Shown: positions 26,241-34,929 of the stretch, in pieces
How the letters are laid out: each line of letters opens with the position of its first letter
Numbering within the stretch: the first letter of the stretch is position 1
Origin: Alteromonas gracilis
GTDB lineage: Bacteria > Pseudomonadota > Gammaproteobacteria > Enterobacterales > Alteromonadaceae
Direction: 5' to 3'
DNA length: 64,000 nucleotides
NCBI RefSeq assembly: GCF_002993325.1
Contig: NZ_PVNO01000025.1
Location: 186,001-250,000, forward strand
Translations under genes and position numbers: made by a program
Notes under the pieces: model-generated
Seen by the model: the letters and a program-made list of their open reading frames with translations, nothing else
Databases searched by the model: none
What the model was told of the DNA's origin: nothing

Positions 26241-27434
26241 TCAATCGTCGGTTACTTCACAAACCAGCCCTTTTAGGTAATACCCTTCTGGGTAAGTTCC
26301 GATAATAGGGTGGTCTGACGCTTGATTTAAACGTGCGATGATCTTTATGGTACGACCTGCGTCGAGCGCGGCATCGGCGACGACCTTTTGAAATAGATCG
26401 GCAGGCATTAGCCCAGAACAGCTAAACGTAAGCAGCAGCCCGCCAGACTTGACTGCGTGGATCCCGTACATGTTGATATCTTTATATCCGCGCGCAGCGC
26501 GATTCAACGTTGCTTTACTATCTACAAACTTCGGTGGGTCAAGAATAACCATATCAAACTGTTTACCTTGTTCGTGATACTCGCGAAGCGCTTTAAACAC
26601 ATCTTTATTGATATATTGCGCTTTGTTTTCGTCTAAACCATTTATTGCAATGTGATGCTTAGCTAAATCTAGCGCTGGTTGAGATACGTCAACGTTGGTC
26701 ACCGAGTTTGCGCCGCCTGATAGGGCGTAGCATGAAAACGTACCTGTATAGCTAAAGCAATTAAGTACGTCTGCGTCTTTTGCGTAATGAGCGGCGGCTG
26801 CACGACTGTCTCGTTGGTCTAAATAAAAACCCGTCTTATGGCCGTTTTCGATATCCACTACAATGTTGATACCGTTTTCTAAAACCGTTACCTGCATGGG
26901 CGGTTCGCCATGAAGTACGCCTGTCACAGGCTCTAACCCTTCTTTTTTTCGTACATCCACATCGCTTCGCTCATAGATATGAATGTCGGGCATAAGCTTT
27001 GTGATTGCCCAGACTATTTTATCTCTGTGTTTCTCACCGCCAGCGCTTAACAATTGAACTACGGCGACATTGTCGTAAAGGTCTATTGTTATCCCGGGAA
27101 GGCCATCACTTTCTGAGGCAACCCAACGAAAAGCATTAGTTTTACTCAGGTCAAAAAGGCGTTTACGCAATGTTAAAGCGGCTTCTAGACGGCGCAGAAA
27201 GAAACCATTATCAATGCTTTCCTCTTTCTTAAACGTCCACATGCGAACGCGGATTTTTGATTCTGGCGAATATGCGCCTTTGCCTAACCAGTCGCCTTCT
27301 GAATCGTATACGTCTACCGTATCGCCAACGCGAGCCCGTCCCTTTAACTCAGCCACGGCGCTTTCGAAAACCCAAGGGTGTTTGCGGCGTAGTGATTTAT
27401 CTCTAGATGGTTGTAATATAACCTGTGCTGACAT
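26241..27434 (-). CDS. rlmI: 23S rRNA m5C1962 methyltransferase RlmI
   Basis: RlmI (397 aa) methylates C1962 of 23S rRNA using SAM. An N-terminal PUA domain (about 1-75) begins with the family's phrase RDKSLRRKHPWVFESAV. The Rossmann methyltransferase domain has VLNCFSYTGTFS (motif I), the catalytic ILDPPKF block and the Cys in LLTFSCSGLM. The length matches the E. coli protein (396). The start ATG gives the standard N-terminus MSAQVIL. It is divergent from the quinone oxidoreductase gene with about 150 bases between. Confidence 0.95.
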   Translation of the reverse strand: MSAQVILQPSRDKSLRRKHPWVFESAVAELKGRARVGDTVDVYDSEGDWLGKGAYSPESKIRVRMWTFKKEESIDNGFFLRRLEAALTLRKRLFDLSKTNAFRWVASESDGLPGITIDLYDNVAVVQLLSAGGEKHRDKIVWAITKLMPDIHIYERSDVDVRKKEGLEPVTGVLHGEPPMQVTVLENGINIVVDIENGHKTGFYLDQRDSRAAAAHYAKDADVLNCFSYTGTFSCYALSGGANSVTNVDVSQPALDLAKHHIAINGLDENKAQYINKDVFKALREYHEQGKQFDMVILDPPKFVDSKATLNRAARGYKDINMYGIHAVKSGGLLLTFSCSGLMPADLFQKVVADAALDAGRTIKIIARLNQASDHPIIGTYPEGYYLKGLVCEVTDD

Positions 27435-27586
27435 ATAGGCTCTCGTAATGTGTTATGCGGTACTGCGAATAGCCGCGATTATACGCAATTTCGTGTGCTC
27501 TGTGTTGAATAAACTCGAAAGAAACCCAAACTGTTCTCCAAGAAAATACGTACCGAATCTTTTGTTGAAAAGGATAATTTATCACT

Positions 27587-28564
27587 ATGCACTATGTGGA
27601 TTTCGAAAAAGGATGCAAACCCGAGGCGCTGACCGTAAATGAACGTCAAGGCTACTCCTTGTCAGAGGGTAAAGTAAAAGTAGACGTAAAGGCGTTTGGA
27701 GTAAACAGAGCCGATACTCTTCAGCGTCAGGGAAAATACCCGCCACCGCCAGGAGAGAGTGAAATTTTAGGCTTAGAAGTCGCGGGCGTGGTCTCTGAAG
27801 TCGCCAGTGATGTGAGTACGTTTAAAGAAGGGGATAAGGTCTTTGGCTTAGTTGCAGGTGGCGGATACGCAACGGAAGTATTGGTAAACCCCGCTCACCT
27901 TATGTCTATCCCTGAAGGAATGCCATTTTTCGAAGCTGCCGGTCTTACCGAGGTGTTCCTTACTGCATTTCAATGCTTGCGTACCATAGCGCACATTAAA
28001 CCTGCTCAGCGTGCTCTCATTCACGGCGGTGCTAGCGGTGTTGGTTTGGCGGCTACGCAATTATGTCGCTATTGGGGTGTACATAGCGCAGTAACGGCAT
28101 CAAGCAAAGAGAAACTGTCGCTGTGTGAGCAAAATGGTGCGGAACACTTAATAAATTACAAACAACAAGCGTTCGATGACGTGCTTAATAATGAGTGGCC
28201 CGAAGGTGTAGATATGGTGCTGGACATGGTGGGAGGGGACTACCTTAATCGCAACCTAAAAGTACTCAAACAAGACGGCAAAGTGGTTAATCTTGCCATG
28301 CTGGCAGGACGTTATGCAGATAATCTCGATATGGCGTTGTTGCTTGGAAAGCGTGCCTCAATCATTGGCACTACGCTGCGAAATCGCAGTGATGATTATA
28401 AGGCTGAGCTTATTCGAAATTTTGCGGCTGTGTGCCTACCCGCGTTCGAAAGTGGTGAGTTAAAGGTAAATATCGATACACATTATCATATTGATGAGGT
28501 CAGTAAGACCCATGCCAGATTAGAAAATAACGATACCCAAGGGAAATTAGTGGTTTCTTGGTAG
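27587..28564 (+). CDS. NAD(P)H-quinone oxidoreductase, PIG3 family
   Basis: This 325-aa medium-chain dehydrogenase/reductase lacks zinc ligands. The N-terminal GroES-like domain contains FGVNRADTLQRQGKYPPPPG, typical of the TP53I3/PIG3 and Qor group. The nucleotide-binding motif is GGASGVGLAATQL (about residues 146-158). It should reduce quinones with NADPH in the cytoplasm. The ATG at 27587 fits the family N-terminus, with AAGGA somewhat far upstream. A hairpin (28631-28654) follows 66 bases after the stop. Confidence 0.92.
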   Translation: MHYVDFEKGCKPEALTVNERQGYSLSEGKVKVDVKAFGVNRADTLQRQGKYPPPPGESEILGLEVAGVVSEVASDVSTFKEGDKVFGLVAGGGYATEVLVNPAHLMSIPEGMPFFEAAGLTEVFLTAFQCLRTIAHIKPAQRALIHGGASGVGLAATQLCRYWGVHSAVTASSKEKLSLCEQNGAEHLINYKQQAFDDVLNNEWPEGVDMVLDMVGGDYLNRNLKVLKQDGKVVNLAMLAGRYADNLDMALLLGKRASIIGTTLRNRSDDYKAELIRNFAAVCLPAFESGELKVNIDTHYHIDEVSKTHARLENNDTQGKLVVSW

Positions 28565-28630
28565 GGAAAACTATTGGGAAGCCTGCTTGCCAGCGTTAAA
28601 AATAGAGAGGGTATTAGGGTATTCAAAGGA

Positions 28631-28654
28631 GCGTTATCTCGTATGAGATATCGC
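28631..28654. terminator. Hairpin between the oxidoreductase gene and rnhA
   Basis: A 10-bp stem with one mismatch (28631-28640 with 28645-28654) and a GTAT loop lies between convergent genes. A T-rich stretch begins a few bases later (ACTTTATTT), so terminator function on the plus strand is plausible. Confidence 0.45.
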
Positions 28655-28741
28655 CCCACTTTATTTCTAAATATAGATTGGATTGGGCAAAACCGTTATC
28701 GGGTGAAACGGGCATGAGGTAATTTCAAACCAAGACGTTTT

Positions 28742-28779
28742 GCCTTTGTGCTCATGCTAAGCCTTTGTGCTAATGCTAG
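28742..28779. repeat. 19-bp tandem duplication at the rnhA 3' end
   Basis: Two adjacent 19-base units (28742-28760 and 28761-28779), both starting GCCTTTGTGCT, agree at 17 of 19 positions. The second unit contains the rnhA stop codon (28776-28778), so the duplication may have supplied the present end of the gene. Confidence 0.6.
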
Positions 28780-29246
28780 TTACTGACGAAACCCTCATCT
28801 ACCTTCGTAGGGTTAGCCTCTGCGGCGCCTCTTGCTAAATCATCGCACCGTTCGTTTTCCGGGTGGCCAGAGTGGCCCTTTACCCAGTGCCAATTCACAT
28901 CGTGCTTTTTAACCGCTTCATCCAAACGCTTCCACAAATCTGCGTTTTTTACTGGTTTTTTATCTGAGGTACGCCAGCCATTCTTACGCCAGTTATGGAT
29001 CCACTGATTAATGCCGTTTTTTACGTATTGACTGTCGGTAGTAAGCTCTACCTTACATGGTTCAGTAAGACTATTAAGTGCTTCGATAGGCGCGAGAAGC
29101 TCCATTCGGTTGTTTGTGGTATGTGCAAAACCGTCGCTCAGCTCTTTTTTATGCTGTTTATAAATGAGTACGGCACCGTAGCCGCCGGGCCCCGGATTAC
29201 CTAAACACGAACCGTCGGTGTATATATGGATGGTTTTTTGAGCCAC
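28776..29246 (-). CDS. rnhA: Ribonuclease HI
   Basis: RNase HI (156 aa) cuts the RNA strand of RNA-DNA hybrids. The catalytic acids are present: Asp11 in [11 protein letters not shown], Glu49 in NNRMELL, Asp71 in TTDSQYV and the acid near 135 in NERCDDLAR. The length matches the E. coli enzyme (155). It is divergent from dnaQ with 97 bases between, the same arrangement as in E. coli and many relatives. Confidence 0.97.
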   Translation of the reverse strand: MAQKTIHIYTDGSCLGNPGPGGYGAVLIYKQHKKELSDGFAHTTNNRMELLAPIEALNSLTEPCKVELTTDSQYVKNGINQWIHNWRKNGWRTSDKKPVKNADLWKRLDEAVKKHDVNWHWVKGHSGHPENERCDDLARGAAEANPTKVDEGFVSN

Positions 29247-29343
29247 AGCGCTTCCTTTAATTTATCTTGTCTTTTCCCTTAGCGGATTGCGAAGGGGTTG
29301 ATATACTATCAAAAAATGAAAGCGTAATTATAGTAGAGGTTCC

Positions 29344-30063
29344 ATGCGCCAAATTGTACTCGATACTGAAACCACTGGTATTGACCCCAAAGAAGGCCAC
29401 CGTATTATCGAAATTGGCTGTGTTGAGTTAGTAAACCGCCGATTAACGGGGAATCACTTTCATGTGTATATCAACCCTGGTCGCCATATAGAGCAAGAGG
29501 CTATTGAAGTTCACGGTATTACCAACGAATTTCTCGCCGATAAGCCAACATTTTCACAAGTTGCTCAGGAATTTGTTAGTTTCATCAAAGGTGCTCAGCT
29601 GGTTATTCACAACGCGCCGTTCGACGTGGGCTTCATGGATCATGAATTCAAAATGCAGGCGTCAACGTCGGGCGTTATTACCAGCAAAATTTGCGATGTT
29701 CTGGATACACTTACCCTTGCTCGCCAAATGCATCCTGGGCAGAAAAATAACCTTGATGCACTGTGTAAGCGTTACGGCATAGACAACAGCCACCGTACTC
29801 TCCACGGGGCCTTGCTGGATGCTGAGATACTCGCCGATGTTTATCTGTTGATGACCGGTGGCCAAACTAAATTAAAACTCGCATCATCAGGAGGCAGTGA
29901 GACTGACTCTACTGCAATTCGCAGAGTCGTTCGCAGTGCAAATAAATTAAAGGTTGTTAAAGCTACCGCCGATGAGTTAACACAGCATGAAGCTCGCTTA
30001 GATATTGTTGAAAAGGCGGGGGGGAAATGTCTATGGCGTCCTCAGCAAGAAGAGGGGGGCTAA
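29344..30063 (+). CDS. dnaQ: DNA polymerase III epsilon subunit (proofreading exonuclease)
   Basis: This 239-aa 3'-5' exonuclease subunit of the replicative polymerase has the ExoI motif VLDTETTGIDP (Asp7, Glu9), ExoII in HNAPFDVGFMDHEF and ExoIII-epsilon in HGALLDAEILADVY. The C-terminal 45 residues form the tail that binds the alpha subunit. The ATG at 29344 is preceded by GAGG. The adjacent divergent rnhA supports the assignment. Confidence 0.97.
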   Translation: MRQIVLDTETTGIDPKEGHRIIEIGCVELVNRRLTGNHFHVYINPGRHIEQEAIEVHGITNEFLADKPTFSQVAQEFVSFIKGAQLVIHNAPFDVGFMDHEFKMQASTSGVITSKICDVLDTLTLARQMHPGQKNNLDALCKRYGIDNSHRTLHGALLDAEILADVYLLMTGGQTKLKLASSGGSETDSTAIRRVVRSANKLKVVKATADELTQHEARLDIVEKAGGKCLWRPQQEEGG

Positions 30064-30185
30064 TACTAGTTCGCATAGATAATTACTCAGTCAGCGAGAG
30101 TTAAAATGTTCGTAATAGAAGCGGACGGGTATTTGCTAGTTCACATCATATTTAACACACCATTAGAGTGCAGGAGCAGCGTAGC

Positions 30186-31685
30186 GTGAGAGTGTGGTTT
30201 TATTGGGTAATTATTTTAGCATCATTGATTCACTCTATTGCTGCAGCACAGTCTCAAGACGATGAGCGAGACGCTGCGCGCCAGCTTGCTGACAGCGCGC
30301 TTCAAACTACTCAAGAAAATAATCAGTCTGTCGACACGTCTGTCCTTACCGAGCTAGGCGACGATTACACTAATTCGATCAAACTCTTACAGAATCGTTT
30401 CCGCGTTGACTACAATGTAAAAGAAATCACTATGGTTTTCTTTCGCGAGTATGGCTCGGCCCCTGTCGTTTTAGTTAGACCCGATGGCTCAAAGCTATTT
30501 CAAGGCCGTTTCGATGAAGAAAAGGTCCAGTGGTTTGATTCTGATACCTTTGACATGATCACAATTAAAGATCCGGTACCAGGGCCATGGCAGGCAGTCG
30601 GCCAAGTGCTACCAGAAAGTCGAGTCATGGTTTTATCGAATATTGAACTTCACGCAGATCCTCTGCCTGAGATACTGTTTGCTGGTGAAATCCTGAAATC
30701 AACGGCCTACCTTACCAATAACGGTAAAAAAATTGAGCATAAACAATTCAGAGACGTCGTGGAGCTTGATATTGAGTTTAAAAGTACCAACAACCCTAAT
30801 TTTGGCAACTTTGGAACTGGAGATCAGACTATCGCCACCTTTCGTGATGATGGGAGGGGAATGGACGAGCGACCTGCCGATGGTATTTTCACTGGGCAAT
30901 TTAATTTAAAAGTTGCAGCAGGCGAATGGAAACCTGTCTTCAGAGTCAGTACGCCCATGTATACCCGAGAGGAAGAGGGGGCGCCTATCGTGCTTCACGA
31001 CAACCCTGTGTCAATTAATGTTGAGATGAATGGTGGCGGCGATGGCTATCATAAAATTATTATTGACGTTGATAGGGAACTGGTAGACATCGAATCTTTG
31101 TTGGTGGACGGAAAAGTTAAGTTCCCTAATGCAGACATGCAGAACTTCTCTCTTACTGAGGGAGGTAGCGAACCACGAGAGCATCTGATTGTAGCCTACG
31201 AAAGAGGCATTTTCCGTGTAAAAGTTACCGCATACGGGGCTACCGTTGATGGAAGAGACTTTATTTTAGATGTGCCTGAATTTAGTTTTGTAGCAGAAGG
31301 ACCGGTAGAGCCTGAAGTTGAAGACCCGTTAATAAATGGGGAAGACCCGATAGTTGACGGAAGCGCACCTATCATTGCGCCAATGGCCGACAACACAGCG
31401 ATTGAAGATAATGTAATCGATGAAGATGAAATGGATGAAGGCATCTTAACGCTGTTGTTGGTTGCCGTTAATGGCTCAATTGTTCTTATTGGTGTTATTG
31501 CAGCGGTTGTGATTATTGTTGTGCGTAAGAAAAGAAGTACTGCTCAATCAAGTTCAACGACGAAAGCTGCGGTTAAGCAGCCCACACGAACAACTGATGC
31601 CGATATTACAATGGAAACACAGCCTAAAGGCTTCAAAAAAATATTGGGCATGTTTAAAAAGAAGAAAAATTCTGACGGCGCTTAG
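30186..31685 (+). CDS. TIGR03503-family membrane protein
   Basis: This 499-aa exported protein has a signal peptide (about 1-21, ending AAA), a long extracytoplasmic part (about 22-415) with an acidic stretch before the membrane, one transmembrane helix (about 425-447) and a short basic cytoplasmic tail ending in a Lys cluster. I recognise it as the TIGR03503 family, which as I recall has a species range similar to the GlyGly-CTERM sorting signal; its role is unknown. The GTG start at 30186 was chosen over an in-frame GTG at 30168 because AGGAG (30172-30176) is correctly placed only for 30186 and gives a clean signal peptide. Confidence 0.8.
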   Translation: MRVWFYWVIILASLIHSIAAAQSQDDERDAARQLADSALQTTQENNQSVDTSVLTELGDDYTNSIKLLQNRFRVDYNVKEITMVFFREYGSAPVVLVRPDGSKLFQGRFDEEKVQWFDSDTFDMITIKDPVPGPWQAVGQVLPESRVMVLSNIELHADPLPEILFAGEILKSTAYLTNNGKKIEHKQFRDVVELDIEFKSTNNPNFGNFGTGDQTIATFRDDGRGMDERPADGIFTGQFNLKVAAGEWKPVFRVSTPMYTREEEGAPIVLHDNPVSINVEMNGGGDGYHKIIIDVDRELVDIESLLVDGKVKFPNADMQNFSLTEGGSEPREHLIVAYERGIFRVKVTAYGATVDGRDFILDVPEFSFVAEGPVEPEVEDPLINGEDPIVDGSAPIIAPMADNTAIEDNVIDEDEMDEGILTLLLVAVNGSIVLIGVIAAVVIIVVRKKRSTAQSSSTTKAAVKQPTRTTDADITMETQPKGFKKILGMFKKKKNSDGA

Positions 31686-31806
31686 TCAAATCGATTTGTA
31701 TGAGAGAATGGCCGTCGCTAATTTATCCACATTGAATTTTATTTCGACATAATGCTTATTTAACAGGCAAACAAACCGCAGATGACAATTTTATTAATAA
31801 AAAGCG

Positions 31807-31842
31807 TTGACTCCACATGGGGGAATACGTATTATCTGCGCC
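31807..31842 (+). promoter_or_regulatory. Promoter of the tRNA-Asp array
   Basis: TTGACT (31807-31812) and TATTAT (31830-31835) are separated by 17 bases. They are followed by a GC-rich discriminator (CTGCGCCGC), typical of stringently controlled stable-RNA promoters. Transcription would start about 60 bases before the first tRNA. Confidence 0.75.
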
Positions 31843-31900
31843 GCAGTCAGGGGACAGGGCAACATAAGCCAAGTCAACTTACTGATAACATTGAAGATGT

Positions 31901-31977
31901 GGAGCGGTAGTTCAGTTGGTTAGAATACCGGCCTGTCACGCCGGGGGTCGCGGGTTCGAGTCCCGTCCGCTCCGCCA
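31901..31977 (+). tRNA. tRNA-Asp (GTC), copy 1
   Basis: A 77-base gene including encoded CCA. The acceptor stem GGAGCGG pairs with CCGCTCC, the anticodon GTC is in CCTGTCACG, and the T loop is GGTTCGAGTCC. First of four identical copies. Confidence 0.98.
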
Positions 31978-32007
31978 CTCTTTCAATGGTATAACTAAAA
32001 GGTCTTC

Positions 32008-32084
32008 GGAGCGGTAGTTCAGTTGGTTAGAATACCGGCCTGTCACGCCGGGGGTCGCGGGTTCGAGTCCCGTCCGCTCCGCCA
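32008..32084 (+). tRNA. tRNA-Asp (GTC), copy 2
   Basis: Identical to copy 1 over all 77 bases. The spacer before it is 30 bases. Its flanks can form an 11-bp perfect stem. Confidence 0.98.
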
Positions 32085-32114
32085 TTTAGTTATACAGCGC
32101 AATCTCGATTATGT

Positions 32115-32191
32115 GGAGCGGTAGTTCAGTTGGTTAGAATACCGGCCTGTCACGCCGGGGGTCGCGGGTTCGAGTCCCGTCCGCTCCGCCA
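32115..32191 (+). tRNA. tRNA-Asp (GTC), copy 3
   Basis: Identical to copy 1 over all 77 bases. The spacer before it is again 30 bases, but its sequence is unrelated to the first spacer. Confidence 0.98.
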
Positions 32192-32221
32192 TTAATCGAA
32201 AAAGCGCGCTTCCCATAATGC

Positions 32222-32298
32222 GGAGCGGTAGTTCAGTTGGTTAGAATACCGGCCTGTCACGCCGGGGGTCGCGGGTTCGAGTCCCGTCCGCTCCGCCA
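32222..32298 (+). tRNA. tRNA-Asp (GTC), copy 4
   Basis: Identical to copy 1 over all 77 bases; the third spacer is also 30 bases. No classical terminator is visible in the 279 bases after it. Confidence 0.98.
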
Positions 32299-32577
32299 TT
32301 TTTGGAAGCCTTTAGATATCCTCCTCAGAAATTCCATCGTTATTTTCAAAGCAACAGCCTGTTCCAAAGCAGTAGTCTACGCCCAAAGTTATACTTAATG
32401 CTTTGCTCTATACTCCCATTTATTTTTTAATCCAAGCCCTCGTTTATCAAATTCTGCTTTACCGATTTTCTCTCCATTAAAACTGACAAATTAGAAAATA
32501 ATATGCGCTAAAGTCGTAATGCTTTTTTTCACAGTTGTACTAGAGTTATGCTCTGTATGTTCTAGAAGCAAAGACTT

Positions 32578-34131
32578 ATGACAAAAAGTGAACAAAAACA
32601 GTATTTTCTTGCAGATAACTTAAAAGCCATTCTCGTTTCATTAATCAGCGTAGTAGCTGTCACCTTACTGCTTGGCGCTGTTACGTTTCTGTTTGTTCGA
32701 GAGCAGGAAGAAAACCGTGCATCAGAGATCCTCAATAATGTGCGCGCTGTTTTTAGAGATGCAGAAATAACATTAGACTACCTCAATGCACTTCCATACG
32801 AATCGTGTGGCAAAGACAACCTAGCTGAAATGAGAAAAACGCTGTTTCGCTCTCGCTTTGTAAAAGAAATAGGTTTTTATCAAGACGATTCGCTTGTTTG
32901 CAGCACCTATCTGGGCATTTTAGAGGAGCCGCTAGCTACAGATGAGCCTGATTTTTATACCAAACTTGATGATGCGTTTTGGATCAACACGCCGCTGCAG
33001 CTTTTTGATAAGCAAGCTACGGGGACTATTGTAAAGCGAGGCCGTTACAATGCTGTGTTAGATATGGATAGTATCCTTGGCTACAGCTACATCCAGGACT
33101 GGCAGCTTTTTTACAACGGTGACCAATTTTATCATATGGCTGGAAACCCAGTTTTAGTGGACTCGACACTTAGTCAGCAGGACATGGATGCACGCACTGG
33201 ATATTTCTCATTACAGTTTATTTTGTGTGATGAACGCTATACCAGTACATGCCTTCAGGTTAAATCTGATCACGGAAGAGTGTTAGATCTTCATCTTGGA
33301 AAGCTTGTGCTATTTGTTTTCGTGATGCTAATGACGGCAGCACTCACACATATGATAACGTTTAATTATTTAAGACGAAGACGTTCATTAGAATCAAGAG
33401 TGAGTAAAGGGCTGCGAGAACATAAATTTTACTCACTTTATCAACCATTTGTAGACTTACAGTCTGGTAAGGTTATTGGCTGTGAAGTATTAAGCCGTTT
33501 TAAAGACGAGTTTGGTCCGATATACCCGGATGAATTTATTCCCCAAATAAAAGAGCAAGACATGACGTGGGAATTTACCGTCGACATGATAACCAAAGCC
33601 ATGAACGATCTTAACGATAACCCCGATATTCCCGAAGGGTTTAAAGTGTCGTTCAACTTATTTCCGTTCGATTTTACCCGCGACAGTTGCCTTAACTTAG
33701 ATTTTGTTCTTGATATGAACATTAAAAATTTCAAGTTAGTGTTAGAAATAACCGAAGACGAGCAAATAGCAACGCAAAGCGCAGCAAAACATATTAAGTC
33801 ACTAAAAAGCAAAGGCTTCCTATTTGCTATTGATGATTTTGGGGTTGGATATTCGAATTTAGGCCAGTTAAAAACATTAAACTGTGATTATCTAAAAATT
33901 GATCGAAGTTTTGTCATGGATATGGAAGAAAACAGCATCCGCTCGTCACTTATTCCTCATATTGTCAGTATCGCGGATGGCCTTGATGTAGAGTTGATAG
34001 CAGAAGGCGTGGAAAACCTTGAACAGCTTAATGAGCTGAAAGGGTTAAAGATTGGTTTTGGGCAAGGTTGGTTATTCGGTAAGCCACAATCAGTCAATGC
34101 ACTTGCAAAAACCGTTCAAGAGACCCTCTGA
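32578..34131 (+). CDS. CSS-motif EAL-domain c-di-GMP phosphodiesterase
   Basis: This 517-aa protein has an N-terminal transmembrane helix (about 17-38), a periplasmic domain with paired Cys (SCGKD, LVCSTY) in the manner of CSS-motif sensors, a second helix (about 245-263) and a cytoplasmic EAL domain (about 280-510). The catalytic set is complete: Glu303 in EVLSR, Asn360 in FNLFP, Glu in LEITED, the Asp pair in IDDFG, Lys in LKIDR and Glu in AEGVEN. It should hydrolyse c-di-GMP to pGpG. CSS-type sensors respond to periplasmic redox state through the Cys pair, which may apply here. It sits between the tRNA array and lolD. Confidence 0.92.
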   Translation: MTKSEQKQYFLADNLKAILVSLISVVAVTLLLGAVTFLFVREQEENRASEILNNVRAVFRDAEITLDYLNALPYESCGKDNLAEMRKTLFRSRFVKEIGFYQDDSLVCSTYLGILEEPLATDEPDFYTKLDDAFWINTPLQLFDKQATGTIVKRGRYNAVLDMDSILGYSYIQDWQLFYNGDQFYHMAGNPVLVDSTLSQQDMDARTGYFSLQFILCDERYTSTCLQVKSDHGRVLDLHLGKLVLFVFVMLMTAALTHMITFNYLRRRRSLESRVSKGLREHKFYSLYQPFVDLQSGKVIGCEVLSRFKDEFGPIYPDEFIPQIKEQDMTWEFTVDMITKAMNDLNDNPDIPEGFKVSFNLFPFDFTRDSCLNLDFVLDMNIKNFKLVLEITEDEQIATQSAAKHIKSLKSKGFLFAIDDFGVGYSNLGQLKTLNCDYLKIDRSFVMDMEENSIRSSLIPHIVSIADGLDVELIAEGVENLEQLNELKGLKIGFGQGWLFGKPQSVNALAKTVQETL

Positions 34132-34218
34132 CGCGTTTTATGACTGTCATTTTTCGGTTGGTGTTGGTAGTGTTTAGCGCTACCATTAACCGCCTGAAAA
34201 ACTTAGAAGAACAGTCGC

Positions 34219-34929
34219 ATGCAAGACGTGCTAATTTGCCGCAATATCAATAAAACCTACCAAGACGGTGGCAACGCCACACCCGTTCTACATGATGTCT
34301 CTCTCGCGATAAAAGCAGGTGAGCATGTAGCAATATTAGGGAGCTCAGGTTCAGGGAAAAGTACACTTTTGCATATTCTAGGTGGTTTGGATAAACCATC
34401 AACCGGTGACGTTGAGTTTAAAGGTAAGGCGCTTAATCAGTTATCAAGTAATGCTTTGGCAAAACTTCGCAACGACGAAATGGGGTTTATTTATCAATTC
34501 CATCATTTGCTTGGTGAATTCACAGCTCTGGAAAACGTGGCAATGCCCCTTCGTATCAGAGGTCTTTCATCAAAACATGCTGAAGCTAAAGCGAGAGATA
34601 TGCTGGAAGAAGTGGGCTTATCACATCGTTTCGACCATTTACCCTCTGCCATGTCTGGCGGTGAGCGCCAACGGGTAGCCATTGCTCGCGCTTTGGTTAC
34701 AGAGCCTTCTGTTGTTTTAGCTGACGAGCCAACGGGAAACCTTGATGATTCCACTGGGGAGCAAATCTACAAGCTGCTTAAAAACTTGAGTGAAAAAAAA
34801 GGTACTGCTTTTGTAGTTGTGACCCATGACATCGCGTTAGCGGGAAAAATGGATAGGGTATTAAAAATAAAAGATGGCCGTCTAGCGAGTGAAGTCATGC
34901 CAAAGGAGAGCCATCATGCTCGCCCTTGA
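34219..34929 (+). CDS. lolD: LolD, ATPase of the lipoprotein-releasing ABC transporter
   Basis: LolD (236 aa) drives release of outer-membrane lipoproteins from the inner membrane to LolA. Walker [10 protein letters not shown], the Q-loop in [17 protein letters not shown] (LolD-typical), signature [15 protein letters not shown] and Walker [13 protein letters not shown] are all present. The last 14 bases overlap the lolE start, so the two are translationally coupled. The usual upstream partner lolC is missing; the preceding gene is an EAL protein. Confidence 0.94.
   Translation: MQDVLICRNINKTYQDGGNATPVLHDVSLAIKAGEHVAILGSSGSGKSTLLHILGGLDKPSTGDVEFKGKALNQLSSNALAKLRNDEMGFIYQFHHLLGEFTALENVAMPLRIRGLSSKHAEAKARDMLEEVGLSHRFDHLPSAMSGGERQRVAIARALVTEPSVVLADEPTGNLDDSTGEQIYKLLKNLSEKKGTAFVVVTHDIALAGKMDRVLKIKDGRLASEVMPKESHHARP

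Larger units (their letters stand above)
31889..32309 (+). repeat. Private complementary flanks around each tRNA-Asp
   Basis: The flanks of each tRNA are complementary to each other and differ from copy to copy. Copy 1: 31889-31895 with 31982-31988 (7 bp). Copy 2: 31989-31999 with 32085-32095 (11 bp perfect). Copy 3: 32105-32111 with 32193-32199 (7 bp). Copy 4: 32208-32213 with 32304-32309 (6 bp). In the precursor, each tRNA would sit on top of its own stem. Confidence 0.65.

Noticed and set aside
31901..32298. Regular repeats with 30-base unique spacers, resembling a CRISPR array
   Set aside because: The 77-base repeat is a complete tRNA-Asp gene with cloverleaf and CCA, a stable-RNA promoter precedes it, and no cas genes are nearby.
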